DNA from: Chrysomallon squamiferum
Lineage: Eukaryota; Mollusca; Gastropoda; Neomphalida; Peltospiridae
Assembly (NCBI GenBank): GCA_012295275.1
Contig: CM022678.1
Location: 20,067,556-20,131,555, forward strand
Length of the DNA: 64,000 bases
Reading direction: 5' to 3'
In this document: in pieces, positions 1 to 25,600 of the stretch
Position numbering within the stretch: position 1 is the first letter of the stretch
Layout of the letters: every line of letters starts with the position of its first letter
Program-made: the position numbers and the translations under genes
Notes under the pieces: generated by a model
What the model was told of the DNA's origin: nothing
The model's input: only the letters and a program-made list of their open reading frames with translations
Database searches by the model: none

Positions 1-482
1 TATTTATTAAACAGCAATAAAGTAGTTTCCCCCTGCTTCCAAAAAAAATAACAAAAAAACAAAAAAAATCCCTGCAGAATTTAAAAATTGTTTGCCACCC
101 ACATAGCAATTCAGAAATAATGTCCAGACAATTTTGTTATTAAAACAAAAAAAAAAAAGAAAAAAAAAAGAATGAAAAAAAAAAAAAAATCTGTTATTTA
201 ATTAATAAAATATTTCACAAAGTTGCGTGGTTATTAACTCCTAATTAATGACATATGTTGGAAACAAAAAAAAAAAAGTGTAATTTTGGTAATTATCCAT
301 TACAGGCTGTGCTTGCTTGCAGTAATTAGTTGTAATTAATTGTGTCTAATTAAGTCGGTTATTTCATTCCTGTTACCATTTGTTTGAATTAGTGATTTTA
401 TTGTTGGTGTGCATCTGGTATCAGCAATCATAATAATACTAATAACAACAGCAACAACAATAACAATAACAATAATAATAAC

Positions 483-517
<35 letters not shown>

Positions 518-1417
518 AATAATAATAAATAACAGTAACAACAATAATAACAATAACAGTGGAAATAACAATAATAACAATAATAACTAACAATAACAAG
601 AATAATAGTACTACTGCTAATAATTATTGTAGTAGTATAAAAATTGTGAAAAACAGCTATTACTACTTCAACTAGAACTAGCCCACCACTGTAAAAACAG
701 TTACATCTAAACAAACTACCATTACATTACAACTGCTACTAGTATTACTAGAACTATATCTACTACTGTTACAAAACTACTAATCAACAACAACCACCAC
801 TATTACTACTACTACTACTACTACTACTATAACTACAAGATGTTTATTGAAGACTGTGATATTGGTGTGTTCTGTCACATCTGTGAATCATCTTTATTTG
901 TGTTGTGTTGTGTTTGTGTTTGTTGTTTGTGTTGTTTGTGTTTGTGTTTGTGTTTTTGTGTGAGTGAGTGATTCTTTTTGGTGAATATTTTGGGTTTTTT
1001 TGAGAGTGTCTGTGTGTGTGTGTGTTGTGTTTTGTTTTTTTTGTGTGTATGTTTATGTTTTTTTTTTGTTTGTGTTTTTGTTTTGTGTGTTTTGTATGTG
1101 TGTGTGTGTGTGTGCATGGATGAATGTGTTTTGCTAAATAATTAAATAAGTAATAACAGTTTTCAATAAATTACAAAATTGTTTGAAAAAAAAAAAGAAC
1201 TAAAATTTGTAAACCCTAAAATTATTATTATTAACTAAAAATTTGTATCAAAAACGTGTTTGTCTTAAAAGCAAAAATTAAATTTTAAAAGTCATTTTAT
1301 TTTATCATTTTTAAAAAAAAAAAAAAAAAATATTTTTTATAATTTTTACAAGCAAGTCATTTTATTTTTTTATTTTTAAAAAAAAAAAAAAAAAAAAATT
1401 ATTTTTTCAAATTTCAG
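1..1417 (+). other. Last intron of EXT1 (3' part), low complexity
   Basis: This stretch precedes the EXT1 terminal exon and ends in a clear acceptor (attttttcaaatttcag at 1401-1417). It holds poly-A runs, an AAC/AAT trinucleotide tract (about 440-600), a TAC tract (about 800-830) and GT-rich DNA (about 895-1115). I see no coding exon in it; the open frames are translations of simple repeats. Confidence 0.75.
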
Positions 1418-1775
1418 ATACTACAACTTTCTGTACACCAACTTTCTCGGGAGCGTGCTAACCAACACCGTGGACCAGTCGTCAAACTGTGAGGACATCC
1501 TCATGAACTTTCTAGTCAGTCATGTGACCAAGCTTCCACCAATCAAAGTCACCCAAAGAAAACAGTACAAGAGCAGCTTGGTGAGCAGTGGGGGACGCGC
1601 GTCGGCGTGGCTCGACCAGTTTCACTTCGCCCAGCGCCAGAACTGCGTCGACAGCTTCGCCAACGTGTTCGGGAGGATGCCGCTGGTGCGCTCGAAGCTG
1701 CGCATGGACCCGCTGCTGTTCAAAGACCTCGTGTCGAACATGAGAAAGAAATACCGGCAGATCGAACTCGTCTGA
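1418..1775 (+). CDS. EXT1: EXT1 exostosin-1, last coding exon (5' part outside window)
   Basis: EXT1 is a Golgi type II membrane glycosyltransferase that, with EXT2, polymerises heparan sulfate; the C-terminal GT64 domain is the GlcNAc-transferase part. The exon follows an acceptor ending at 1417, begins with the third base of a split codon, and encodes 118 residues before TGA at 1773-1775. Recognisable blocks are [17 protein letters not shown], then [23 protein letters not shown] and the C-terminal [11 protein letters not shown]. The VDQ[14 protein letters not shown] block and the KKYR-x-IE terminus match EXT1 rather than EXT2 or EXTL3, whose tails differ (established family knowledge, recalled). 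GC content is far above the flanks. Upstream exons with the GT47 domain and membrane anchor are not in the window. A GTG at 1455 is internal, not a start. Confidence 0.93.
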
Positions 1776-3309
1776 CGCGATTTACTTTTTTTCAGCCCCT
1801 TGTGGATTTTTTATCCGGTTTTTTTTTTTTGCCTGTCTGCATTTTTTTTTTAAAAACAAAACTTTTAAAATAATTATTGTTGTTATTTTTTATTATAATT
1901 ATTATTATTGTTGTTATTATTATTATTATTTTTTTTTTTTAAATTATTCATTGAGTTTGGTTGTTATTCATTGTTAAACATCTCAAAATAAGCATATTTT
2001 TGTGGGGTTTTTTTTTTTTAACTCTTTATCTTGGTTTTTTTGTTTTTTATCACTGGTTAAAAAGGTTAATAAGCATTTTAACTCTTTCTGTGCTGTGTGT
2101 ACATTTACACAGATGATGTGTTAACAAGCATTTTATCTATTTTTCTTCTTTTTAATACATCTACAGTTATAAAACATCAACAAACATTTTTAACTGTTTC
2201 AGTCTGTTTTTATGGTCAGGAGTAAGACTGTTTTTCATAAACATTAAGTCTTTCTCATTTCTAAATATATTTAAGTGGTTGAGAAAATGTTAATAATGTT
2301 TTATCTATTTCTTTTTCATTATAAAAAACTATGAATTATGTCTTGTAACTTGAAAAGTGTTAAAAGGAACGTTGATCTATTTTTTTTTTTAATTTTAAAG
2401 TAAATATGAGTTCTTCATGATGGAAAATAGTTAATAAGAAAAATAAGTCTTTCTTACCTGTAAGCACATTTCTGTGGCTCAGAAAGGGTTAAAATGAATT
2501 CTTTTTGTTTTATCTCTTCTTCACTCTTATACACATTTTTAATTTGTATTCACTTTGATCCATAAAGGTTGCAAATAGTAATATAATATTATGTTGAAAA
2601 TTGTTAAACATTTTAAAGCCATTTTTATGAATTGTGAAGTGTTTCAGAAAATAATTTTTATTCAATTGCGTTGTTTTAATACTAATAAATTTAAAAAAAA
2701 AAACAATATATATATATATATATACTTATAACAGTTGTTTTTAGAAAAGTGTCATTTTAATTTTTAATATTTGAAACTGATAATACTTTTAATTTTATTT
2801 TTAATTTTTTTTTGTTTTAAATCATTGTTAACGTAATTTAAACAAATTTATTTATATTGCCCCATCCATCAACTTTATCTATATTTAAAAAGTTGTTAGC
2901 ACTTTAATTATCACTGTTGTTGTTTCTCCAGCCATGTGCTTTGTTTTGAGATATTTTAATATTTGACTCACCCAAAGGATTTGAATGCGAAGTTAAAAAA
3001 AGAAGAAATTACAAAAAATCCCAATTGTTGTTTTATCTGTTCAAGTGATAAGTTAGACAGAACAAAAGTAGAATTTTTAAGTGGAAGATGTAACTGTTAC
3101 AACAACATGTAGCTTTTAAAAAAAAAAAGAAAATCATTTATTGAAATTTATATACTTATAATATGTGTATGTACATCATCTTTTTTATAATACGTGTTTG
3201 ATTATAGGACGGTTCGATATACTTCAGTATTTTTTTATAAGATTTAAATTTTGTCTGGAACCTTGTGTACTTATTTACCTGCAGCTTAAATGGCAAGCAA
3301 ATTTTTGTA

Positions 3310-3311
<2 letters not shown>

Positions 3312-3393
<82 letters not shown>
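3312..3393. repeat. (GT)n-(GA)n compound microsatellite
   Basis: About 21 TG dinucleotides pass directly into about 19 GA dinucleotides. An open frame across it is only the translation of the repeat. Confidence 0.95.
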
Positions 3394-3398
<5 letters not shown>

Positions 3399-3858
3399 TA
3401 GTGAAGATGTCAGAGGATGAGAGAAAGAAAGACAAGAAAAAATGGAATGAGTAATGGATAAATAAGGAGAAGGAGAAATAAATAGATATTAAAAGAGAAA
3501 AATGTTACTTTTTTTTCAACTTATGAAAATACTGAAAATACCGAACCTTCTTTGTTTCTGTAATTATTAATACCCTAAATCTCACCTTACATGTACTTAA
3601 TTACCTTTTAATTACAAATTATATACCTGTATACAAATTATATTTATTTAAAAGAGCGAAAACAAATACCAAATCTTTCTATTTATTCTGCTTTCAGTAT
3701 TTGGAATGCTTGAAATAAATGTAGCCCAGATGATCTAGCTGTGTGAACATTTGGAAATATAAATTTTATTTTTTATTTTTTGTTTTTTTAAATGTGTGAA
3801 TTGGAGCAAAATATTATTTATTGTAGTAGAAATCTATAAGCTGTGAATTGTTTTTATA

Positions 3859-3896
<38 letters not shown>

Positions 3897-4014
3897 CATT
3901 AATTACTAATTAATTTTGATTATTATTAATTTATTACTCATATTTTGATTATTAAAATCTTAATGTTATATATTATATTCTTTATTATTTATTTTTTATT
4001 TATTTATTTATTTA

Positions 4015-4049
<35 letters not shown>

Positions 4050-5157
4050 TTCTTTATTATTATTATTATTATTATTATTATTGTTAATCTGTTTAAACAT
4101 AATACGTTTAGACCTTTTTTTTTTTTTTGAATTACGTATCTTAGAAGTTCATTTGAAATGGCTATAATATATTCATAATTTCCCACCAAATTTTAAACAT
4201 TATACCAAATACTGTATACTTTATAATGTAAAATAAAATTTACGTTTTTATAATATTCAGATACTTAGAATTGTTATTATTTATGAAAGTGTTAACTGTT
4301 GAAATGAAAAATTAATTACTGACACCCCATGACAATGAGAAATTCCTAAACTGTTCACAGGATTATGTCTCAGAGTTTTCAGAGAAACAGACTTTTTAAC
4401 ACAAGCATTAATGTTAATTTTGTTTGGAAGGTTTAAATAGAATTTTTAACTGAAGCATTAGTACTAATTTTTAACGATGAATCAAAAAAAATTTTTTAAT
4501 CTTTGCGTTTAGTGTTGGTAAATTTAAAACGTGATGTTTTTTTTAAATGAAAATATATGAGATATTTTATTTTGATTTTATGAATTATAAAATTTAATCA
4601 AACTTTGTCTCATGTTAATAGTTTTACCTTTTAATGTAATTTTTAAGACTTTTTTAATTAAATTTTTAAACATTTTCTATGCATTTTCTATTTTTATATA
4701 ATATACCTTTTTAATCTGATTTTTTAAAATATTTGTTTTATTTTCTTTTATTTATGTATTTATTTATTATTATTGTTTTCAATGTTTTTGGCATAATTCT
4801 GTTTAATTTGTCCACTGTTCAAAAACAAATATATATCATTTTGATTTCTTTTAACATTTTGTATTAGGAAACATTTTAGATTTTTAACTATTCTATGAAA
4901 GACACAATATCTTGAATGTATAATGCATGGAATGAAACTGAAATTAAGTGATACAAATAATAAAGGGAAAAAAAAAAAAAAAATGACTGTGGCAAACACA
5001 AGCCTGTTAATAGCATTTTTCAGTTTTAATGTTTAAATTCTTTTCTTTTTATCCCATTCTAGAAAATATGATTGCTTATATTAATATCAAACACTATTCA
5101 GAAAAAAAAGAGAAAAATAAAATAAGCATAGAAAATAAAAAATAAATAAAAACAAAA

Positions 5158-5191
<34 letters not shown>

Positions 5192-5680
5192 AAAAAAATA
5201 AAATAAAATAAAATAAAATAAAATAAAATAAAAATAAAATAATAATAATAATAATAGTTAGTAAGTAGGTATGTAAATAAAAACATATAAAAAAGAATAC
5301 TTCAGCTTGGTGCATCTATAAAATTTCTATGCAATCTTAAACTGTAAAATAATAACTGAAAGAAACAGAGTAGATGCATAACTGATATACTTAATATAAC
5401 AAACTGAAAAATATGCGTTTTTGACATTGTTGATTACTTTAGACAACTTTTTCATCAGAATGTCTCTTCCTAATGTCTCCATTTTAAAAAAATACTTTCA
5501 AAAACAGCTTATTAATGTCATTTAAAAAATAGAAATAAATAAATAAATAATGTCATTTTAAAAAAACCTAATTAATAAATAAATGTTGACAGTTGTAATG
5601 TTTAATTAATTTGACAAGTCCTAATTCTGCAGTTTAATGTTTCAATTAATTTATTATTATATATTTTTCTTTTTTTCTTC

Positions 5681-5720
<40 letters not shown>

Positions 5721-7830
5721 TTAATAGTGCTTTGAATATGTTACTTGTTTTGTTAATGTTGGTTGTACATGTTGTATTCTTGTTTCCCAAAGTCATAATA
5801 CATTGCAGTCATTGTTAATGGGAAATAACTCCTGTAAAACTAGAGGAAAATGTAGTTACCTTTGTTTTATGAAATCGATTGAAATTCATTTTAACTTCTG
5901 TCATAATGTGAATACAAAGATTTCATTTTCTTTCTTTCTTGTTTATATATATATATATATATAATTTTTTTCATCATTATTATTTTAGGTATTTTTTATT
6001 TTTCAAAATTATTAACAAATTTATTAACATTCACAAAAATTTATCATTAACTTTTCTATTTAAAAATTAAATTTGATAATAAATTTAATAACGATATTGA
6101 TTATATTTGTTCTAGTTTTTTGTAGTACTCAACTGTGTAAAATTTTATTTTTTTATTTATTAAATTTTTTATTTTTTAATTTTAATAAATTTGTATGTGC
6201 TGAATTATCTGTTATTTATTAGTAGAATCAAAATATCTGTCACATGATCAATTTTTTTATCTTTGATATATGGAACACCAGTATTTTGTCAAAAAAAGAT
6301 GAATTATTTTTTTTTTTTTTCAAATAATGTACTTAAAATTAGAAATATTAATAGATAAATATGACAGATGATTTTTATTACAAATCATTTAAAATATGTT
6401 TGTTTTATATATATATATATATATTTAATTACATTATTATTATTATTATTATCAGTAATTAAAAATTAAAAAAATAATGCGTTATTTTAAAAACAGTGAC
6501 TATGACCATCTATTTTATTCAGAAAACTGGAAAAAGTTCTTAAAATTTACTTTCCTCTTTGTCCATTTAATTAAATTAATACAAATTGCTTTCTTTCAAA
6601 AATAAATAGATAAAAATTCAAATAAACTGATCTTGAAGTGACCTTGTAATATAATTAACAAATGTTTTCATTTATATAAAATGTAATATTTAATAATAAT
6701 ATAAACATTATCACTTAAATATGTTTTGAAATATAGATTTAATATATCAGTATATAATATATATCTATAATTCATTTAATATATTTCAGTAATATATTTG
6801 GAAAATGCTTACTAATATCTAAGTATAAAATTTCTGTCAATAATTAATTCTTACTGTCTATTTGGTATTCCCGAAATATCTTTAATTTATATCTAGCAAG
6901 AAATTTTTTTATTTTTTTTTTTTTTTATATATTTAAATTCATGAATTCCTTAATTCAGGAAATAACTGAAAAACTGCCATGACCTGAAACAAAACACTAA
7001 ATAAATAAAAGTGCCAAATAACAGTTGATACATGCCAATGATCGTCTGCTAAATTAATCAAAATAAATAAACAGAAAACCTGCAGTGACCTCCATTTTTT
7101 TTAAATAGTAAATTTTTTATTCACTTAACATAAGATTTATTAACTTTGTACCTAAATTATTTTACTCTTGTTAATACAGTTGTTGAAAATAAGTTGATAA
7201 TTTGAGTGAAATATGGTTGTGGTTATTTGTTAACATTAAAATAAACTGAAAAAAATTATACTGATACCAGAAAAGGCTGGAAAATAAAATTTATTAAAAA
7301 TTGTTAAAACGTTTTCTCTGATTTAAAACTAAAAATTTATATATACAAGTATAACATAAATATTAAAAAAAACATTAAAAAAAATCTAATAATTATTTTT
7401 TTCTTTTCATTTTTAGATTTAAGTTTTTTTTTTTTTTTTATGGTGTAAATTTAAGTTATTAAGTTGTATATAAACTGAAAGTGACCTTAACTTTTTCACT
7501 GCATAGACTTGTGTAGGTACATTTTACATTCATTGTTGTAAAAGTTAAATGTGTTTTATTTACTTTGTTTATTATGAAGGTGTTATATATTTTAATTTAT
7601 TAGGTTTTAATGAATGTTTTTTTTTTAGTTTATTTATTTATTTATTTTTTTTTTTTTCTCTCTATTTGGATATCTGTAATAATGGAAATTTAGATTTTTA
7701 ATATTAATAATTATTAAATAATAATGATGATAATAATAATAGTAATAATAAAGTAAAAATAAATAAACTTTCATTTTTTTAACAAGTTTTGGAACAACAT
7801 TTGAAAATTTAAAAACTTTAAATTAAATAG

Positions 7831-7883
<53 letters not shown>

Positions 7884-8497
7884 GTCTAAAATAACAATGT
7901 CAAAAAAAAATGAGAAAAAAAAATGATTTGGTAGAAAATCGTACATGATCAAAACATTGTTTATACTCATTTACACATAAATATAGCTTGTTGACAAAAT
8001 AATTATTTTGTGAAATTACTTAATGTCAATAACTAAGAAATGTATTTTTTCGTGTTTTTTGATAGCTGATGAAAGTATTATGTTAAATCTTGTGTCACAC
8101 AATAGAAAAGAATTTCTTGTGTTTTGTGTTCATGGCTGTCTTGTACTTTTGAACAAACTGAATTAAGCATCATGTTTGTATTTATTAACACTCTAGCTTA
8201 TTTGTTATCTTACAAAAACAAATACTACAAATATTACATTATGCACATACTTCATTTTAATATTTCTGACATCACTTTTGGATAAAAAAAAACACAAAAA
8301 TAATTGTTTTTATATCTTCTCTGAATGTTACCATTGAAGTGTTTTGGCAGTTGGTGTGGTGCTGTGTGTCAAATGAAACGGAGCGTGTGATTGGTAAATG
8401 GATGTCACCATGTGACGGTGAACGTGCAGTGTGATTGGTTATGTGGCGTCTGCTTCATCACAAGTCACAAGAAACTATAGCATAACTAAGTTTTTGT

Positions 8498-8531
<34 letters not shown>

Positions 8532-8660
8532 GTGGAATAATAATTTATTATATTTCACAGATGTATTTTAAATTGTAGTGCATTATAGTGTGTTGTACAT
8601 ATGTCATTAATAAACCTGTTATCTGCCACATGTACGAATTATACGTTTGTACATGCTTCA

Positions 8661-8666
8661 AATAAA
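8661..8666 (+). terminator. Candidate EXT1 polyadenylation signal
   Basis: AATAAA followed about 20-40 bases later by a GT-rich element (tgtttctcgtgttgtttg). It is the last good signal before the convergent TUBE1 gene. A second AATAAA lies about 70 bases upstream. Assignment to EXT1 is inference. Confidence 0.45.
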
Positions 8667-8690
8667 TGTATTATTTTAAATCATGTTTCT

Positions 8691-9340
8691 CGTGTTGTTT
8701 GTTTCACGGTCCAGACTCAAAATGATGTTCAGTTCATGAAAAAATGGACCTATTTTAGGTTCATGTCTGAATGAAGTGTAAGTGAAAGATGAAAAAAAAC
8801 CTATTACAATTTTTCTCTCACTAGTCCTTCATTAACATGTCCAACAGCTTCAGTGGCTCGACACACTTAGTTGAATCTCATGTCTTTAATCTTGGATGAA
8901 CTGAGTCTTAATTTTTCTACCAAATTACAATTATTTATGTTGCAAGTTTGGCAATGAATAGGGTGAGGGGGTGACCTGGATGTACTTATTTTTGTGTTTT
9001 CTGTTTTTCATTTTCAATTCCCATCAGTCTAAGTTTGCCAGGTTAAAGCAAAGGTTTAGTCTTGTGTTGTTGGGTGGGGCCATGCAGACTCTTTGTAATT
9101 GCTGCTTGTGTGGGTAGGATTTTGTTATCTCTGTGCTGTTAGGGTGGGACAGGGGAGGAGGGTGTGTTTGGTGGGTGTGTTTGTGTTTATGTGAGAATTC
9201 TGGGTTATATAATTTGTACGTGGATGAAATATGTAATTTTGTTTGATATTGGTTGAGAGCACTTATGGGGGTCATTTGGTATTTTCAAAAAGGTCCAAAT
9301 TTAAAAAAAAAAAAAAATGACTACATTTAAAAAAATATAT
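8691..9340. other. Short intergenic gap between convergent EXT1 and TUBE1
   Basis: About 650 bases of moderately complex sequence with no exon-like open frame or RNA gene. The 83-codon minus-strand frame at 9024-9275 has an uneven His/Thr-rich composition from CA/GT-rich DNA and no splice or domain support. Confidence 0.5.
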
Positions 9341-9343
9341 AAT

Positions 9344-9368
9344 TTTATTCAGTAATACACATTTTATT
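9344..9368 (-). terminator. Candidate TUBE1 polyadenylation signals
   Basis: On the minus strand AATAAA occurs twice (tttatt on plus at 9344-9349 and 9363-9368), about 665-690 bases after the TUBE1 stop codon. These are the first good signals beyond the motif-rich 3' UTR. Inference only. Confidence 0.4.
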
Positions 9369-9559
9369 TGTAATTTGTGGCATTATACAAAAGTAACAAA
9401 AATAAAACAGCTTTAAGAATGGAATGACTGAATCAAATAGGTTTAGGATTTTTTAAATACAGATGATGAAGTGATTATTAAAAATATTTTTGCTATGAGA
9501 AGTAAACTTAAATTTGATATTATATTTAATACTGTGGATTACAAAACAATTTAGATATT

Positions 9560-10031
9560 TAATCTGTCATCAAAATACTCATTCTTGCACACTACCCAGC
9601 AGTTAATCTATAATCTGCTGAATTATCTACACAACAATCTAATCCAGTGACTTGTTGTTTAATTGTATTTGATCTGTTATTAATTTAAATTTAATCTGGG
9701 GCTTATTCCATTTACTTAACTAATCTGCTAAATCTGTCACATGACTATGCTGAAAGAATTATCAGATCAACACATCAGTATAATCCTGGAGTTAATCCGT
9801 CCCATCCTGTATTCAATGGATTATCACAGAGTTAATCCGTCACATCCTGTATTCAATGGATTATCACAGAGTTAATCTGTCACATGATTTACACATGAGC
9901 AGATTATCAAAAAATCATGTCTCATGGTGTTGCTGACTAAATAATCCAGCTGTTAATCCGTAACATCACTAAGTTCAGTGGATTATCTTAGAATTAATCT
10001 CTAATGTGACTGTATTCAGTGGCTTGTCCTG
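9560..10031 (-). repeat. Decayed ~41-bp tandem repeat with TAATC/GATTA motifs, TUBE1 3' UTR
   Basis: Just past the TUBE1 stop, about 470 bases carry roughly 15 copies of TAATCC/TAATCT or the complement GGATTA/AGATTA. Around 9780-9900 two near-identical units of about 41 bases (GTTAATCCGTCACATCCTG, then tattcaatggattatcacaga) are clear; elsewhere the unit has decayed to the core motif. It most likely lies in the 3' UTR. Confidence 0.7.
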
Positions 10032-22013
<11,982 letters not shown>

Positions 22014-22640
22014 CTTAAAATAATAATTTTATTGATATAATGTTTCATAACTGGCGTAATTTCTATCATTTGATGTTATATCCATAATTATGTCACAACG
22101 TGTTTTCAGCGGATGTTGACATATTAAGAGTAACTAGCACGATAGAGTTGTCTTCCCTTCGGCTCTGGTTATTAATACGAAACCGTAGTAAAAGAAAAGA
22201 AACAAAGAACAAGAATACTTGTTTTACGTTCCTCACAAACACACAAATAAACGAACACACACACACACATATACAGATACATATATGCTCACACATAATT
22301 TGCACATATATCTGACCCTATAAATATATCATATTTATTTATTTCATTACGTTTCCGGATTGACATGAATATATTACGTCAATAATGTAATGACGTCACT
22401 CACCGTGTATCACTGCTGGGGAAAGGTTGAAAATAAGGCAGTGTGTAATGGAAATACTCTAATTTCACCATCGTAAGAAAAAATTTCGAATAAGGTAAAG
22501 AAAAATTATATTTTTCTAACTTAAAAGAGAATATCTTTTATTTAAACACCGAATTTTTTGAAACTCTATGTTCTTATGGTCGCATTGTCTACATTTCCAA
22601 GTCTCGCTGATTTCCCTTTGGAATACGTATCTCTGTACCT
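22014..22640 (-). promoter_or_regulatory. TUBE1 5' region / promoter
   Basis: About 620 bases between the TUBE1 start codon and the 28-bp array, GC-richer than the surroundings. It contains a perfect palindromic CRE, TGACGTCA, at 22391-22398 and a half-related ATTACGTCAAT about 20 bases away, plus a (CA)n at 22255-22268. The complexity suggests a real promoter and 5' UTR; the exact start of transcription is not visible. I did not find a convincing RFX X-box. Confidence 0.5.
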
Positions 22641-22682
22641 GTTTGTCTTTTAGTAAGCGAGGACTGTCTTTGTAGTTTAGTT

Positions 22683-25600
22683 AGTGTGGATGTGTGGTTG
22701 TCTTTTATTTAGTGTGGATGTGTGTGTTTGTCTTTTATTTAGTATGGATGGGTGGTTGTCTTTTATTTAGTCTGGATGTGTGGTTGTCTTTTATTTAGTC
22801 TGGATGTGTGGTTGTCTTTTATTTAGTGTGAATGTGTGGTTGTCTTTTATTTAGTGTGGTTGTCTTTTATTTAGTCTGGATGTGTGTTTGTCTTTTATTT
22901 AGTGTGGATGTGTGGTTGTCTTTTATTTAGTGTGGATGTGTGGTTGTCTTTTATTTAGTGTGGATGTGTGGTTGTCTTTTATTTAGTGTGGATGTGTGTT
23001 TGTCTTTTATTTAGTGTGGATGTGTGGTTGTCTTTTATTTAGTGTGGATGTGTGGTTGTCTTTTATTTAGTGTGGATGTGTGGTTGTCTTTTATTTAGTG
23101 TGGATGTGTGGTTGTCTTTTATTTAGTGTGGTTGTCTTTTATTTAGTGTGGTTGTCTTTTATTTAGTGTGGATGTGTGGTTGTCTTTTATTTAGTGTGGA
23201 TGTGTGGTTGTCTTTTATTTAGTGTGGATATCTTTTATTTAGTGTGGATGTGTGGTTGTCTTTTATTTAATGTCGATATGTGGCTCTCTTTTATTTAGTG
23301 TGGATGTGTGGTTGTCTTTTATTTAGTGTGGATGTGTGGTTGTCTTTTATTTAGTGTGGATGTGTGGATGTCTTTTTTTAGTGTATTTAGTGTGGATGTG
23401 TGGTTGTCTTTTATTTAGTGTGGATGTGTGGTTGTCTTTTATTTAGTGTGGATGTGTGGTTGTCTTTTATTTAGTGTGGATGTGTGGTTCTCTTTTATTT
23501 AGTATGGATGTGTGGTTGTCTTTTATTTAGTGTGGATGTGTGGTTGTCTTTTATTTAGTGTGGATGTGTGGTTGTCTTTTATTTAGTGTGGATGTGTGGT
23601 TGTCTTTTATTTAGTGTGGATGTGTGGTTGTCTTTTATTTAGTGTGGATGTGTGGTTGTCTTTTATTTAGTATGGATGTGTGGTTGTCTTTTATTTAGTG
23701 TGGATGTGTGTTTGTCTTTTATTTAGTGTGGATGTGTGGTTGTCTTTTATTTAGTGTGTGGATGTGTATTTGTCTTTTATTTAGTGTGGATGTGTGGTTG
23801 TCTTTTATTTAGTGTGGATGTGTGGTTGTCTTTTATTTAGTGTGGATGTGTGGTTGTCTTTTATTTAGTGTGGATGTGTGGTTGTTTTTATTTAGTGTGG
23901 ATGTGTGGTTGTCTTTTATTTAGTGTGGATGTGTGGTTGTCTTTTATTTAGTGTGGATGTGTGGTTTGTTTTTTTATTTAGTGTGGATGTGTGGTTGTTT
24001 TTTTATTTAGTGTGGATGTGTGGTTGTCTTTTATTTAGTGTGGATGTGTGGTTGTCTTTTATTTAGTGTGGATGTGTGGTTGTCTTTTATTTAGTGTGGA
24101 TGTGTGGTTTGTCTTTTATTTAGTGTGGATGTGTGGTTGTCTTTTTATTTAGTGTGGATGTGTGGTTGTCTTTTATTTAGTGTGGATGTGTGTGGTTGTC
24201 TTTTATTTAGTGTGGATGTGTGGTTGTCTTTTATTTAGTGTGGATGTGTGGTTGTCTTTTATTTAGTGTGGATGTGTGGTTGTTTTATTTTTATTTAGTG
24301 TGGATGTGTGGTTTCTCTTTATTTAGTGGATGGATTTAGTGTGGTTGTCTTTTATTTGTTTGTCTTTTTATTTAGTGTGGATGTGTGGTTGTCTTTTATT
24401 TAGTGTGGATGTGTGGTTGTCTTTTATTTAGTGTGGATGTGTGGTTGTCTTTTATTTAGTGTGGATGTGTGGTTGTCTTTTATTTAGTGTGGATGTCTTT
24501 TATTTAGTGTGGATGTGTGGTTGTCTTTTATTTAGTGTGGATGTGTGGTTGTCTTTTATTTAGTGTGGATGTGTGGTTGTCTTTTATTTAGTGTGGATGT
24601 GTGTTTGTCTTTTATTTAGTGTGGATGTGTGGTTGTCTTTTTATTTAGTGTGGATGTGTGGTTGTCTTTTATTTAGTGTGGATGTGTGGTTGTCTTTTAT
24701 TTAGTGTGGATGTGTGGTTGTCTTTTATTTAGTGTGGATGTGTGGTTGTCTTTTATTTAGTGTGGATGTGTGGTTGTCTTTTTATTTAGTGTGGATGTGT
24801 GGTTGTCTTTTATTTAGTGTGGATGATTTGTGTGGTTGTCTTTTATTTAGTGTGGATGTGTGTTTTGTTTTTTATTTAGTGTGGATGTGTGGTTGTCTTT
24901 TATTTAGTGTGGATGTGTGGTTGTCTTTTATTTAGTGTGGATGTGTGTTTGTCTTTTATTTTGTGGATGTGGATGTCTTTTTTTTATTTTAGTGTGGATG
25001 TGTGGTTGTCTTTTATTTTTGGATGTGTGGATGTCTTTTATTTAGTGTGGTGGATTGTGTGGATGTCTTTTTATTTAGTGTGGATGTGTGGTTGTCTTTT
25101 ATTTTGGTGTTTGTCTTTTTATTTAGTGTGGATGTGTGTTTGTTGTTTTTTTATTTAGTGTGGATGTCTTTTATTTTGTGGATGTTTTTTTTATTTGTGG
25201 ATGTGTGTTTGTCTTTTATTTAGTGTGGATGTGTTTTGTCTTTTTATTTAGTGTGGATGTGTGGTTGTCTTTTATTTAGTGTGGATGTGTGGTTGTCTTT
25301 TATTTAGTGTGGATGTGTGGTTGTCTTTTATTTAGTGTGGATGTGTGTTTGTCTTTTATTTAGTGTGGATGTGTGGTTTGTCTTTTATTTAGTGTGGATG
25401 TGTGGTTGTCTTTTTTATTTAGTGTGGATTTGTGTGGTTGTCTTTTATTTATTTGTGGATGTGTGGTTTGTGGATTTTTTTATTTAGTGTGGATGTGTGG
25501 TTGTCTTTTATTTAGTGTGGATGTGTGGTTGTCTTGTGGTTGTCTTTTATTTAGTGTGGATGTGGTTGTCTTTTATTTAGTGTGGATGTGTGGTTGTCTT

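Larger units (their letters stand above)
1776..8690 (+). other. Long AT-rich 3' region of EXT1, probable 3' UTR
   Basis: About 6.9 kb without a credible gene. It is dominated by T-rich and A-rich runs, ATT microsatellites (3858-3896, 4020-4080, 5689-5719, 7839-7883), (AT)n tracts and a (GT)n-(GA)n compound repeat. A more complex island lies at 8341-8470, with two copies of TGTGATTGGT and the inverted repeat GTCAC-CAT-GTGAC. The first AATAAA with a GT-rich stretch just downstream that I would trust is at 8661-8666, so the whole stretch could be EXT1 3' UTR. Earlier AATAAA-like strings are many, so a shorter UTR is equally possible. Confidence 0.45.

Noticed and set aside
1607-1873. Alternative frame across the EXT1 exon
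   Set aside because: It overlaps the EXT1 frame, which has clear family similarity and ends in the expected terminus.
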